From Calditrichota bacterium (GTDB lineage Bacteria; Zhuqueibacterota; Zhuqueibacteria; Zhuqueibacterales; Geothermadaptataceae), in the NCBI GenBank assembly GCA_008501765.1, contig QQUE01000007.1:732186-796185 (forward strand): a DNA stretch of 64,000 bases, in the 5' to 3' direction. The notes beneath the pieces were generated by a model. That model did not search any database. It was not told the origin of the DNA and worked only from the letters and a program-made list of their open reading frames with translations. The translations under genes and the position numbers were made by a program. Shown here piece by piece: positions 44,413 through 54,007 of the stretch (its first letter is position 1; every line of letters begins with the position of its first letter).

Positions 44413-44662
44413 CAATCGGTCATTTGAAGAATACGAAAAGCTTCGTCGAAAGAATAAAACGCTGCACAAGAAATTGTTGAATTTACTAATCGAAATGCAG
44501 CGTGGAAAGCCTTGGGAAGGCATCGGTAAACCAGAATTATTGAAAGGGAATTATGCAGGTTTATGGTCAAGACGCATATCAGACAGGGATCGAGTTATTT
44601 ACCGTTTTGATGATAAAATGATTTATATTTACGCAATCGGCGGGCATTATGATGATCGATGA
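44393..44662 (+). CDS. yoeB: YoeB-family mRNA interferase toxin
   Basis: An 89-residue toxin of the Txe/YoeB family, which cleaves mRNA on the ribosome. GKPWEGIGKPELLKGNYAG and LWSRRISDRDRVIYR are the family signature, with the catalytic Glu and Arg in place. The C-terminus AIGGHYDDR keeps the His-Tyr pair that ends E. coli YoeB, with three extra residues. The N-terminus lacks the usual Trp-rich start. It forms an operon with relB. It sits just downstream of the broken glycosyltransferase. Confidence 0.9.
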   Translation: MRSIAFNNRSFEEYEKLRRKNKTLHKKLLNLLIEMQRGKPWEGIGKPELLKGNYAGLWSRRISDRDRVIYRFDDKMIYIYAIGGHYDDR

Positions 44663-44789
44663 AACTAAAATAACAGCCGCTCTCCCACCGCAATTAAATT
44701 TGAACCAGTGCTACTCAAAACAACAGTGGCATTTGCTTCCGATCCAGTGTTGACAGATTGTACCGATCTTTTTACTCAACAATTCAAAT

Positions 44790-47354
44790 TTATTTTTCTT
44801 CTACCCCCTCTTTTTTCAAGTTCCCTACCACTATTAATCCTATCACCAGTAAAAAACTGAATGTTGAAATCCATTTGCCTGTGCTATACGCCGGTGTTTT
44901 CACTTTAAAAGTAACTTCATTTTTACCGGCTGGCAATACAAGCGCACGAAAGGCGTGATTTGCCTGCAAAATTTTTGCGGGTTTATTATTTATATGCCCC
45001 TCCCAACCGGCTGGGTAAAATGGATCAGACAAAACAAGTAATTGCGGCTTTTCGGATTGTGTGGAAATTTCAATGGCATGCGGGTGATATTTGACCAATT
45101 CAAGCTGTGCCGAGGGATCCGCTTCAGGCGCTACTTCCGGTTTTTCGTACAGCCCAACACTTTCTGTGGGATTTAGTTTTCCGGTGGCCAAAGCGTTCAA
45201 AAGTACTTTTGGATCAGAAAACTCCTGATAATTATCCACCAAAAAAGCGCGCTGCAAAGCGCTTTTATTTTCAATGACCCGCAACGGCAGCATTTGGCCG
45301 CCATAATTTATCCCGACTTGTGCACGGTCAACCATGTGTGAATCAGGCACAGGGTAGGGCGAAATCACATATTTGACATTCAAAAAGTTTAGAATATTAT
45401 TCTGGGCTACCCTGATTATTTCGTGCGGCTGAACGGCTACCAGGCGATTTTGCCCACCCGTATTGGAAACAGAGTAATATTTATCCAGATAGGTGTTGCT
45501 AAACTGCGTGCCGTCAAGAAAATCCTGATAGGCGCGTAGTTTTGCTGCGTGATAACCGCCGATACTTTGTATCCCTTGCGCGGCCCAGCGGTTTTCACCA
45601 AATAAATTTAAGCGCGCAAAACCAACGTTAACTGGGAAAATGCGAAAAGTGGAGTTGTCTGTTTTGAGAAATTTTGCCAGTTGGTCTTCCTGTAAATAAT
45701 CATCCATGCGTTGGCCGGAAACCGGATTGTTTATTTTTCCGATCACCAGCCACAAATCAATCACCGCGACAGCACATAAAGCCAGGCACAATGCAGTCAT
45801 TTTAATTTTGTGAGTGAAAGCGGCATAAATTATAAATAATGATGCGCCAGAGATGAGACCGACTACCCATATATCTTTAAAGAATAAATCAAAGCGCATC
45901 TGATTGAGTTGCTGTTGCGTTGCCGGCGCATATTGAGTCGGATACAATGACTGAATAAAGCCTTGGAGAACACCTTTGCCAACTGTAAAAATGAGCAACA
46001 AAGTGCCGATGCCAATAGCTGAATACAAGATTTTCTTTGCAAAAACAGGATTTGCATTTTTCTGTTCTTTAATCAAATCTAAAATGGACTGCAGACCCAG
46101 GCCGGCAAGTACGACAATCCCAAATTGCACCAGAATCAAAATCATCACCGGGACACGAAATTTATTAAAATAGGGGAAATAATCGTAGAACAAGCCGTAG
46201 ACGATGGGCAGGTTTTTACCGAATGAAATCAATAACGTAAAAAATATTTCCAGCGTGAGAAAGAGCACCAGCCATTGTTTTCTGCGGTAAATCAAGCCAA
46301 ACAGAGCAAGTCCGAAAACGAGAATACCCATGTAATGAGGATAATCGGTGAAAGGCATCGTGCCCCAATACGTTTGCCCACCAAATCCGTAAAATGATGG
46401 AATAATAAATGTCATCATTTCGCCGGGGGAGAAAGACCACTGTGTGGCATATTCAATTCCGACGCCGGTGTCGTTCGTCGCTGTGGCAAAAACTGAAGCC
46501 GCGCCGCGGATGGAGTGCGGCATGTATTCCAAGACTGGCAGGTATAAAATTGCCGCCATTCCAAGTGCTAAAAGCAAAACAACTGCAAATTTTAGCAGCG
46601 GCTGGTAGAACTTTGCCGCGTTGCCGTCTTTAATTTCTTTGCCAATATAAAACAGCAAAAACAAGCCGAGCAGCATCCATGTGTAATAGACAATTTGCAC
46701 ATGCCCGCGCTGAAACTGGAAACCCAGAATCAATGCAGCCAGCCCGATATATTTAAGACCGCCTCTATTGAAAAGCCGCAGCATTGCCCAAAAAGCCAGC
46801 GGGATATAAACACTGGTCATCAACTTTGAGCCGTGGCCAAATGTTTCCATTGAAATTAAATGAGGTGTCAGCATAAATGCCAGTCCACCGAGAAAAGCGG
46901 GCAGGTATTCCACTTTTTGGTCCCGTAAAATAAGGTACACCCCGAGTCCGGCAAAAGGAAAATGCAGGATGGCCAGCACCGTTGATTGAAAATCAAAAAA
47001 TGTCAGTGCCAGGTAGGGAAAATATACAAACGGTGTAAAAATCAGGCTGCCGTAGGTTGGCAATCCACCGAAAATATAGGGAGACCAAAATGCGTGAATT
47101 CCCTCATCGTTGAGCATTTGCCACAGGGGTGCGTTTAGAGCTGCCGGAGCCTGTGAATCTGGCACAAAAAACAATTTTCCTTGAAAAACGACTTCTGAAA
47201 AGAAAATAAATATTATAATTGTATAAAAAAGGAAGGCAGAAAATATGTGATGCGTCGCCACCCAATTTGAAATGTGCGCGGCAATTGAAGGAGCGCCAGT
47301 CTTTGAAACGCCTTGCTTCTGATCACTTTTTTTGCTGTTCTTTTTCTTTGCCAT
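44790..47354 (-). CDS. YfhO-family membrane protein (glycosyltransferase-like)
   Basis: An 854-residue integral membrane protein with about 12 predicted helices (about 35-560 and one near the C-terminus) and a large extracytoplasmic region at about 575-820. The N-terminal loop has PDSQAPAALNAPLW, and AGWEGHINNKPAKILQANHA is typical of YfhO proteins, a GT-C-like family. Bacillus YfhO glycosylates lipoteichoic acid; here the target is unknown, perhaps a surface glycan. Adjacent to a flippase gene (24 bp upstream) on the same strand. Confidence 0.85.
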   Translation of the reverse strand: MAKKKNSKKSDQKQGVSKTGAPSIAAHISNWVATHHIFSAFLFYTIIIFIFFSEVVFQGKLFFVPDSQAPAALNAPLWQMLNDEGIHAFWSPYIFGGLPTYGSLIFTPFVYFPYLALTFFDFQSTVLAILHFPFAGLGVYLILRDQKVEYLPAFLGGLAFMLTPHLISMETFGHGSKLMTSVYIPLAFWAMLRLFNRGGLKYIGLAALILGFQFQRGHVQIVYYTWMLLGLFLLFYIGKEIKDGNAAKFYQPLLKFAVVLLLALGMAAILYLPVLEYMPHSIRGAASVFATATNDTGVGIEYATQWSFSPGEMMTFIIPSFYGFGGQTYWGTMPFTDYPHYMGILVFGLALFGLIYRRKQWLVLFLTLEIFFTLLISFGKNLPIVYGLFYDYFPYFNKFRVPVMILILVQFGIVVLAGLGLQSILDLIKEQKNANPVFAKKILYSAIGIGTLLLIFTVGKGVLQGFIQSLYPTQYAPATQQQLNQMRFDLFFKDIWVVGLISGASLFIIYAAFTHKIKMTALCLALCAVAVIDLWLVIGKINNPVSGQRMDDYLQEDQLAKFLKTDNSTFRIFPVNVGFARLNLFGENRWAAQGIQSIGGYHAAKLRAYQDFLDGTQFSNTYLDKYYSVSNTGGQNRLVAVQPHEIIRVAQNNILNFLNVKYVISPYPVPDSHMVDRAQVGINYGGQMLPLRVIENKSALQRAFLVDNYQEFSDPKVLLNALATGKLNPTESVGLYEKPEVAPEADPSAQLELVKYHPHAIEISTQSEKPQLLVLSDPFYPAGWEGHINNKPAKILQANHAFRALVLPAGKNEVTFKVKTPAYSTGKWISTFSFLLVIGLIVVGNLKKEGVEEK

Positions 47355-47378
47355 TGCGGGTTCCTTTTTAAATAATAA

Positions 47379-48686
47379 TCAGTTTTTTTTCAGAAAATCA
47401 TTGACGAAAAAATACAAGTCGCGGTGCTTGTTCCAAATTCCCCGGAAGGTAAATCCAATATTTTTTCGCACAAAATACGTCGTTGATAACATAAGCAAAA
47501 ACATTGTGATATTTGCTGTAATGATCGCCCCGGTGATGCCGTACATCGAAATGAGAATTACATTTAAAAATATGTTTAAAATCGAAACTGCCATACGGTT
47601 GTAGAAGACGACCTGGGGTTTACCAATGCCGTAAAGCAAATTATCACCAATCGTTTGCCAGCCAACCCAAAGTCCCAAAAGGATGAATATTTGCAGAAAA
47701 AATCCATTTCCCGCATAATTAGTCAGGATGGAGTCAAAAATAAAATTTGCAAATACAATAACAAGCAAAACGATACTGCCAAGCAAGAGCGAGGCGTAGT
47801 AAATTCCTTTTTCATACAAACTCTTCAAGTCTTTTTGCCTGCCTTCGCTGTGCAACCGCGAAAATGCCGGAAAACCGATAATGCCGACAACCTGGCGAAA
47901 CATGGTAAATATGCGTGTAAACAGCTTCAGGGCGCCGAAAAGCGCCAGCGCCGGTTTGTTCATAAAACTGGCCACGATGTAGGTATCCACGTGCTCAAAA
48001 ATGTTATTCGAGACACCGATAGCAAAAACGAAACGGTTGAAATGAATCGCCTGTTTCAGGTTAGTGAGCGAGAATTTAAATTTATAAATAATATAGTTTC
48101 TGGCAAGCCAAACGCCCAACAGTGAAGAGAGCACATAGGCAGCAACCATTGGACTCAATACATCTTCTGCTTTGTGAAGCCCCGAATTGAAATAAATAAT
48201 CACCAGCATGGTACTATGCGAGGCAAAAAACACCAGCTCGGTGAGAAAAAATGCTTTAATTTGATGGGTTGCTTTGAATACTTCATTGGTATACAATTTG
48301 GCGGCAGAGGCAAAATAAAGTGCCGGCACAAAGAGCAGTAAATCGTATTCAATATCCATATTGATTAGTTGACCCAAATATGGATAAATCAGCAAAAACA
48401 TCAAAAAGACAATAATAGATGTGCCCCAAAAGAGGAGAATCCCGCTACTCTGCAATTCGACACGGTCACTTTTTTCGTAGTAGAATTTGATGTAGGCTGA
48501 CAAGCTGAAGCTGGTTATCAGTTGGGCACAAATGAGATAAGTGGTTTGCACAATTAAAAAATTGGCGAATGCGCTCTTTGGAAAAACGACGATCAGCCAG
48601 AAAACAACGCCAAACCCATACAAAGCTTTGACGGCATTTGTAGCCGTGGCCCAAAAGCCTTTGTCAAGATGGCGACTCAGTTGCAT
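47379..48686 (-). CDS. Polysaccharide flippase (Wzx/MATE-like)
   Basis: A 435-residue membrane protein with 12 predicted helices in the MVF/polysaccharide-transporter arrangement; PAFSRLHSEGRQKDLKSLYE between helices and TNEVFKATHQIKAFFLTE are typical cytoplasmic loops. Wzx-type flippases move lipid-linked glycans across the inner membrane. It precedes the YfhO gene and is probably co-transcribed with it. Confidence 0.88.
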   Translation of the reverse strand: MQLSRHLDKGFWATATNAVKALYGFGVVFWLIVVFPKSAFANFLIVQTTYLICAQLITSFSLSAYIKFYYEKSDRVELQSSGILLFWGTSIIVFLMFLLIYPYLGQLINMDIEYDLLLFVPALYFASAAKLYTNEVFKATHQIKAFFLTELVFFASHSTMLVIIYFNSGLHKAEDVLSPMVAAYVLSSLLGVWLARNYIIYKFKFSLTNLKQAIHFNRFVFAIGVSNNIFEHVDTYIVASFMNKPALALFGALKLFTRIFTMFRQVVGIIGFPAFSRLHSEGRQKDLKSLYEKGIYYASLLLGSIVLLVIVFANFIFDSILTNYAGNGFFLQIFILLGLWVGWQTIGDNLLYGIGKPQVVFYNRMAVSILNIFLNVILISMYGITGAIITANITMFLLMLSTTYFVRKNIGFTFRGIWNKHRDLYFFVNDFLKKN

Positions 48687-48861
48687 TTATTTTTTTTCAT
48701 AATTTAGATTAGAAGGGCGCCATTGACCATGTCCAGCTTTATATCGGGCGCCATGTTTAAGTTACCCAAGAATAAATAAATTAACTACTTCAGTCTATCC
48801 ACAAAAGAATTGGCAAGCTAATCGAAAAACGAGATAAAATCAACGCTAATTTTACACTATT

Positions 48862-49028
48862 TACCGCGAGTTCGATATAATGAAGAATTGGGACAAAACG
48901 TATTAATTATCGGATATAGTCCGAAGGCGTCCCGCCGAGGATAACGCACGAAACGCTCGGCGAGACGCCTTCGCTCTATTTTTATTATGCTTGGTAAAAA
49001 ATGTTACAGCTTACATCGAACTCACGTT
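48862..49028. mobile_element. MITE-like element, copy 2
   Basis: The second copy of the element at 5793-5959, in the same orientation, in the 48687-49246 gap. It has the same internal palindrome (CGAAGGCGTCCCGCCGAG / CTCGGCGAGACGCCTTCG) and terminal inverted repeats CGAGTTCGATATAA (left) and TTACATCGAACTCACG (right). Bases 48921-49028 match copy 1 with three substitutions; the left 55 bp are more diverged. The remainder of the gap shows nothing else definite. Confidence 0.8.
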
Positions 49029-49246
49029 TATTAGAATGTGAAAAGATGATTCAGCCAGCACGGGAGGTCACTTTCGAGTCTGTCATTTTTATCCTTGACT
49101 CCAGCATTTCAATTCGTATCTTTGCACGTTCTTCAGGGTTCCTCACTACAGGTCCATTCGAAAACAGACCCGAATTTAGCACAATCAAAAAATAGTAGAT
49201 GATTTATAGCAGGTCATTTTAAATCTGCAAACCAACGGAGATTTTA

Positions 49247-50278
49247 ATGTATAATGTAACTCTCATTCCAGGCGATGGCATTGGGCCATCGGTCATCGAT
49301 GTTGCTGTCCACGTTTTGGAGGCAACAGGAATTCAATTCAACTGGGACAAACAAACTGCTGGCATGGCTGCGGTTTACGAACATGGCACGCCCATTCCCG
49401 ACCAGGTAATTGAGTCCATCCGCAAGAATAAACTCGTGCTCAAAGGCCCCCTCACCACGCCGGTTGGCGGTGGTTATCGCAGCGTCAATGTGGCTTTGCG
49501 GCAGGAATTCCAGCTCTACGCCAACCAGCGCCCGGCTGTCTCATTTACAGGCACGGAATCCACATTCAAAAATGTTGATATTACTTTAATCAGGGAAAAT
49601 ATCGAAGGACTGTACGCCGGAATTGAGCACGATATCATCGTTGAAAACGAAAAAATAGCGGCCGAAAGTATTGCGCTGATCACCAAAAAAGGCTCGGAAA
49701 GAATTTGCCGTTTTGCCTTTGAATATGCGAAGAAACATAAGCGGAAAAAAGTAACTGCAGTGCACAAGGCCAACATTCTAAAATGCACAACCGGCATGTT
49801 TCTGCAAGCAGCCCGCGATGTGGCAAAAGATTATCCGGATATTGAATTCGATGATAAAATAATCGATGCCTGCGCCATGCAACTTGTCATGGAACCCCAA
49901 AGCTATGATGTCATCGTCACGACCAATCTTTTTGGCGATATTCTATCCGATCTCACTGCAGGTTTGATTGGCGGACTCGGACTCACCGCCGGGGCCAATA
50001 TTGGCAAAGACGTCGCCCTTTTTGAGGCCGTCCACGGCAGCGCACCCGATATTACCGGGCAAAACAAAGCCAATCCCATTGCTGTCATCAAAGCGGCAGT
50101 CATGCTACTGCGGCATGTTGGCGAAAATAAGGCTGCAAAAGTTATCGATACAGCAATTCACGATATTGTCAGCGAAAGAAAATTTGTGACCCCTGATTTG
50201 AATCCACGCACGAAGTACGGTACCAGAGAGATGGGCGTTGAATTAATTTCACGGGTCAAAAAAGGGATGGGGAAATGA
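49247..50278 (+). CDS. NAD-dependent isocitrate/isopropylmalate-type dehydrogenase (probably isocitrate)
   Basis: A 343-residue member of the beta-decarboxylating dehydrogenase family. GDGIGPSV starts the protein, RENIEGLYAGIEH (about 116-128) is the substrate loop typical of NAD-type isocitrate dehydrogenase, VTAVHKANILKCTTGMF holds the catalytic Lys, and TNLFGDILSDLTAGLIGGLG is the metal-binding site. The final AVHGSAPDITGQNKANPIA is the family nucleotide-binding loop. It oxidises isocitrate to 2-oxoglutarate in the TCA cycle; isopropylmalate or homoisocitrate use is less likely but not excluded. GGAG precedes the ATG. Confidence 0.9.
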   Translation: MYNVTLIPGDGIGPSVIDVAVHVLEATGIQFNWDKQTAGMAAVYEHGTPIPDQVIESIRKNKLVLKGPLTTPVGGGYRSVNVALRQEFQLYANQRPAVSFTGTESTFKNVDITLIRENIEGLYAGIEHDIIVENEKIAAESIALITKKGSERICRFAFEYAKKHKRKKVTAVHKANILKCTTGMFLQAARDVAKDYPDIEFDDKIIDACAMQLVMEPQSYDVIVTTNLFGDILSDLTAGLIGGLGLTAGANIGKDVALFEAVHGSAPDITGQNKANPIAVIKAAVMLLRHVGENKAAKVIDTAIHDIVSERKFVTPDLNPRTKYGTREMGVELISRVKKGMGK

Positions 50279-50283
50279 TTTTA

Positions 50284-50323
50284 AATTACCGATTCCATAG
50301 CTTGAGGGATGGAATCGGTAATT
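50284..50323. terminator. Bidirectional terminator hairpin
   Basis: AATTACCGATTCCAT (50284-50298) pairs perfectly with ATGGAATCGGTAATT (50309-50323). It lies between the dehydrogenase gene and the convergent methyltransferase gene. T-runs are short, so termination strength is uncertain. Confidence 0.7.
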
Positions 50324-50326
50324 CGA

Positions 50327-51037
50327 TTACGCTTTCTGTAAAATATAAATCACGGTATCCGGAGTTGAAAATGTCAATGCCTTCACAAGCTCTTTTGCTT
50401 TGAAGGAGATGACCTGTTTCAACCATGTTTTTACCACGCCCCGACTTGTTTTTGTTCTAACTTTGAGGCCATGCTTTTTATAATATTTTTCAAGCCCTTT
50501 TTTTGTAAAAGAATAGGGATGGCCCTCGTCAATTTGAAAAAGCTCTGCCATGTAGCGGACGAACAATCCCCAGAAATTGTATAAATTCAACCGCAGATAA
50601 ACAACACCTGCGGGACTCAAAACGCGGTTCATTTCAGCAAAAACTTTCTCCACATCCTGGCAGTGGTCTAACACATTATCGATTATTATTAAATCAAATT
50701 TACCGTCATCGTAGGGTAAATTTTCACCCATGCCTTCGGTATACTCGACATTTTTATCGCGAATTTCTGCACATTTGGGGATTGCTGTAAAAAATGATTC
50801 CAAAGGTTCGATCGCATATTTTTGATCGGATTCGAGGAATGTCAACACACCGGCCGGCCCACTGCCAATTTCTAAAATTTTAGTCACTTTCGTTATTTTG
50901 AGGACTGGTGCAACATTCTCTTTGAGTTGCGTTGCATACTTTTGCAGATAATCGAGATCAATGCCGTTGATGCGGTCTTCCCACCAATCTTTTTCATAGG
51001 TTTGGGCCACGTGCCAGCGGTCCGTGTTCACAGCCAT
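50327..51037 (-). CDS. Class I SAM-dependent methyltransferase
   Basis: A 236-residue methyltransferase. KILEIGSGPAGVL is motif I, GMGENLPYDDGKFDLIIIDN links motifs II and III, and LSPAGVVYLRLNLYN is the later strand. Its start lies 60 bp downstream of the menC stop on the same strand. The substrate is unknown; the similarity is only in the cofactor fold. The C-terminal part (HPYSFTKKGLEKYYKKHGLK) looks like a substrate lid. Confidence 0.85.
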   Translation of the reverse strand: MAVNTDRWHVAQTYEKDWWEDRINGIDLDYLQKYATQLKENVAPVLKITKVTKILEIGSGPAGVLTFLESDQKYAIEPLESFFTAIPKCAEIRDKNVEYTEGMGENLPYDDGKFDLIIIDNVLDHCQDVEKVFAEMNRVLSPAGVVYLRLNLYNFWGLFVRYMAELFQIDEGHPYSFTKKGLEKYYKKHGLKVRTKTSRGVVKTWLKQVISFKAKELVKALTFSTPDTVIYILQKA

Positions 51038-51096
51038 TTTTCCCTCAATTTTAGATTTATTTTACACATTTTTTTTCGCGATTTACAGAATTCATT

Positions 51097-52215
51097 TTAC
51101 TTAAACTTGAATTTCCCAACGGTCACTTTTTCCAAATAATCAAGATTGACTTCGCAACCAATTCCTGTTTTCTCATAGGGAATAGCAATAAAGCCACTTT
51201 CATCCATCTGCCATTCGGGTGAGACAATATCGTTTCTGAAGTAATTCGTGCTGGGCGACAAATCGCCTGGCAAAGTAAATCCGGGCAACGAGGCGAGAGC
51301 AATATTAAATCCACGGCCAATTCCACTTTCGAGCATGCCGCCGCACCAAACCGGGATATCCTTTTTCACACATAAATCATGAATTTTAAGCGCTTCAACA
51401 AGTCCCCCGACGCGGCCGGGTTTAATGTTGACAATTTTCCCGCTCCCCATAGCAAGCATTGTCTGGCAATCGGCAAAAGAACAAATGGATTCGTCGAGAC
51501 AGATCGGTGTGTTGAGCACCTTTTGCAATTCAGCATGATGAAAATGATCATTCCAACCGAGAGGCTGCTCAATCATACTGAGATTGAAAGCATCAAATTT
51601 TTGCAAATGAGAAAAATCAGCGGAACTATAAGCACTATTGGCATCTGCAGCTAAATCAACATCTTGTCCAAGCGAGCTGCGCAAAGCGTGGAAATATGCG
51701 AGATCAGCATCCGGCATTATCTTGATTTTAAGCCGTTTGTACCCTTTTTCCACTGCAGCAATAGCTTTCTCAACGAGAATTTGCGGTGATTTTTGTAAAC
51801 CAATAACTTTGCCCACAGCAACTTTTTTGCGTGTACCCCCGAAAAGTTCGGCCAGCGATTTTTCCCGATCTTTTGCAAACAAATCCCAGCTTGCCATTTC
51901 CAGGGATGCCTTTGCAAAGTTAAATCCGCGAGCGATGCCAGCGATGAATTCTGCGAATTGCTTTGGGTGGGAAAAATTCATTTTGATAATGGCCGGAGCC
52001 AGCCAATTCTTTAAAGCAATAAGTGAAATATCGATGGTTTCAGGCAGGTATCCCGGCGTTTCAAGAGCGGCGCACTCGCCCCAACCCGAACGGTTCTCTT
52101 CATCTCGCATTTCAACAATTATTAAACGCCGCGTACGAATTTCCCCATGTGAGGCAGCAAAAACCTCACGTAATGGCAACTTTATTTCCCGCAAAGTTAT
52201 CTCACGAATCTGCAT
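51097..52215 (-). CDS. menC: o-Succinylbenzoate synthase (MenC/NSAR type, enolase superfamily)
   Basis: A 372-residue enolase-superfamily enzyme. RLKIKIMP holds the KxK acid-base lysine, DLAADANSAYS, SMIEQPLGWND and ICLDESICS supply the three metal ligands, and VNIKPGRVGG holds the second lysine. The pattern is that of the second MenC/N-succinylamino acid racemase subgroup, which makes o-succinylbenzoate for menaquinone or racemises N-acylamino acids. The start overlaps the end of the amidase gene upstream by 14 bp. No other men genes are in the window, so the racemase role stays possible. Confidence 0.85.
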   Translation of the reverse strand: MQIREITLREIKLPLREVFAASHGEIRTRRLIIVEMRDEENRSGWGECAALETPGYLPETIDISLIALKNWLAPAIIKMNFSHPKQFAEFIAGIARGFNFAKASLEMASWDLFAKDREKSLAELFGGTRKKVAVGKVIGLQKSPQILVEKAIAAVEKGYKRLKIKIMPDADLAYFHALRSSLGQDVDLAADANSAYSSADFSHLQKFDAFNLSMIEQPLGWNDHFHHAELQKVLNTPICLDESICSFADCQTMLAMGSGKIVNIKPGRVGGLVEALKIHDLCVKKDIPVWCGGMLESGIGRGFNIALASLPGFTLPGDLSPSTNYFRNDIVSPEWQMDESGFIAIPYEKTGIGCEVNLDYLEKVTVGKFKFK

Positions 52216-53002
52216 CCGGATCTGCTTTCAATTCAAAGTCGTCCGCGTCCTGCCATGCCGGAAAATTCTCACGGCTTTCCTGCAAAAGTTTATGTGAAAG
52301 CAGGTGTGTAAAAACACCGCTCACGTGGTGGTGCTGTGCTATTATTTCCCCATTTGGCGCGATGACGGTGGAATCACCACTGTATGAAAATCCATTGCCA
52401 TCTTTGCCGACACGATTTACCCCGATAACAAAAATTTGATTTTCAACAGCCCGCGCCGGCAATAACATTTTCCAAAAATGACTTCTTTTAGCCGGCCAAT
52501 TCGCAACAAATATGGCTGCGTCGTAGTTCATTTTTTTCGCTCGAATCCACACAGGAAAACGCAAATCGTAACAAATAAACGGGCAGATTTTCCAACCATT
52601 AACATGAACTATGAGCCGGCGATTCCCGGCAGCGTAAGTATGGTGTTCCCCGGCCATTCGAAAAAGATGGCGTTTGTCATAAATGTGCAATTTGCCGTCC
52701 GGTGTTGCCCAGAGAAGCCGGTTGTAATAATTTTTATTTTCCTGAATTATGATACTGCCACAAATATGCGTTTTGAGATGCTGTGCCTGAATTCGAATCC
52801 ATGCCACTGTTTGCCCATCCATCGTTTCAGCGCAGGTGGCTGCGTGCATTGTGAAGCCGGTTGTAAACATCTCCGGCAAGACCACCACATCCGTATCCGG
52901 CTCAATTTTCTGAAATAAGGTTTCAAACATGGCGCGGTTGGTTGCTGCTTTTTGCCAATGGAGCTCAGATTGAACAAGGGCAATTTTTAAATCTCTGTCC
53001 AT
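52202..53002 (-). CDS. Carbon-nitrogen hydrolase, omega-amidase (YafV) group
   Basis: A 266-residue nitrilase-superfamily enzyme with the E-K-C triad: LPEMF (Glu), YDKRHLFRM (Lys) and CPFICYDLRFPVW (Cys). The DKRHLF and CYDLRFP forms resemble omega-amidases, which hydrolyse 2-oxoglutaramate and related amides in glutamine metabolism and metabolite repair. I start at the ATG at 53002 (MDRDLKIALVQ); an ATG at 53038 would add 12 residues. It lies downstream of cdsA on the same strand, and menC overlaps its end. Confidence 0.85.
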   Translation of the reverse strand: MDRDLKIALVQSELHWQKAATNRAMFETLFQKIEPDTDVVVLPEMFTTGFTMHAATCAETMDGQTVAWIRIQAQHLKTHICGSIIIQENKNYYNRLLWATPDGKLHIYDKRHLFRMAGEHHTYAAGNRRLIVHVNGWKICPFICYDLRFPVWIRAKKMNYDAAIFVANWPAKRSHFWKMLLPARAVENQIFVIGVNRVGKDGNGFSYSGDSTVIAPNGEIIAQHHHVSGVFTHLLSHKLLQESRENFPAWQDADDFELKADPDADS

Positions 53003-53024
53003 GGGATAAATCTCATTTACAGGG

Positions 53025-53861
53025 TTAAATGGCTGCATAAATAAAGTATTTTATATAAATGTAAATTAAAGGAACAGACAACAACTCACTGTCAAACCGG
53101 TCCAAAATTCCGCCATGGCCAGGCAAAATAGCGGAGGAGTCTTTCACGCCCGCATCGCGTTTAAAAAGTGATTCGACAAGATCGCTCAATTGGCCGAAGA
53201 CACCGATAAGCAATGCGATAATTACAGCATGATGCATTTGCAAACTTGTATTAAAATAGTACTGACAGACAATTGCTGTGAGCAGCGCACCGGTAATTCC
53301 GCCGACAGCGCCTTCAATAGTTTTATTGGGGCTGATACGTGGCGCTAATTTGTGGCGGCCAAAATTTTTACCGGCCAGATAGGCTCCAGTGTCGCAAATC
53401 CACGTAGCGAGAAATACGAGAAATACCAGGACGGCACCCGTTCGCTCCGAAAACCCGAATTCAACCGGAAGATTGCGTAAATCCAATAAAAAGCCAAACA
53501 AAACACCGAGATAAACTGTTGTCAGCAACGCAGCAGAAACATTAAATATAGAGTTATTTTCTTTTCGCATCAGTTCGAACAAGAGCAATAAAACAGTATA
53601 TGCAGCGAAATATTCAAGCAAATAATGGGTGAGATTTAGAAAAATCAAGGTGAAAAGCGCGGGGAACGAAGCCAGCGTCAGAAGCCAATTGGGATCCATT
53701 CCTTTTTTTTTGGTAAAATTAATAAATTCATTGCCGCCGACCATAGTCAGCAGAAGCATGAGTCCAAAATAATACCAGCCGCCGAACCAAACACACGCGA
53801 TAATTAATGGCCCCCCAACAACGGCAACGATGACCCGGTTGGCAAGATTGCTCAAAGCCAA
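53025..53861 (-). CDS. cdsA: Phosphatidate cytidylyltransferase
   Basis: A 278-residue membrane enzyme with about eight helices that makes CDP-diacylglycerol from phosphatidate and CTP. The C-terminal signature is present: CDTGAYLAGKNFGRHKLAPR and then SPNKTIEGAVGG, KDSSAILPGHGGILDRFDSE. It is the first gene of a minus-strand run cdsA, amidase, menC, methyltransferase. Unlike in many genomes, no uppS or dxr lies upstream; the preceding region carries the terminator of the next operon. Confidence 0.95.
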   Translation of the reverse strand: MALSNLANRVIVAVVGGPLIIACVWFGGWYYFGLMLLLTMVGGNEFINFTKKKGMDPNWLLTLASFPALFTLIFLNLTHYLLEYFAAYTVLLLLFELMRKENNSIFNVSAALLTTVYLGVLFGFLLDLRNLPVEFGFSERTGAVLVFLVFLATWICDTGAYLAGKNFGRHKLAPRISPNKTIEGAVGGITGALLTAIVCQYYFNTSLQMHHAVIIALLIGVFGQLSDLVESLFKRDAGVKDSSAILPGHGGILDRFDSELLSVPLIYIYIKYFIYAAI

Positions 53862-53931
53862 TTTTCCTCCTCCTCCTCAAAAAAATGTGCGTACCTGAAC
53901 CGAAGTTTTATTCACACAAAAATATAACTTA

Positions 53932-53966
53932 TAAAAAAAAAGCCCAATTCAAAATGAATTGAGCTT
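53932..53966 (-). terminator. Rho-independent terminator
   Basis: On minus, AAGCTCAATTC and GAATTGGGCTT form a stem with a short loop, followed by about ten U residues (complement of the A-run at 53932-53941). It lies 40 bp after the TPR lipoprotein gene and ends that operon. Confidence 0.85.
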
Positions 53967-54007
53967 GAAATTTAATTCCCATCAGGGCAGGTAATAGTTT
54001 TTTTATA

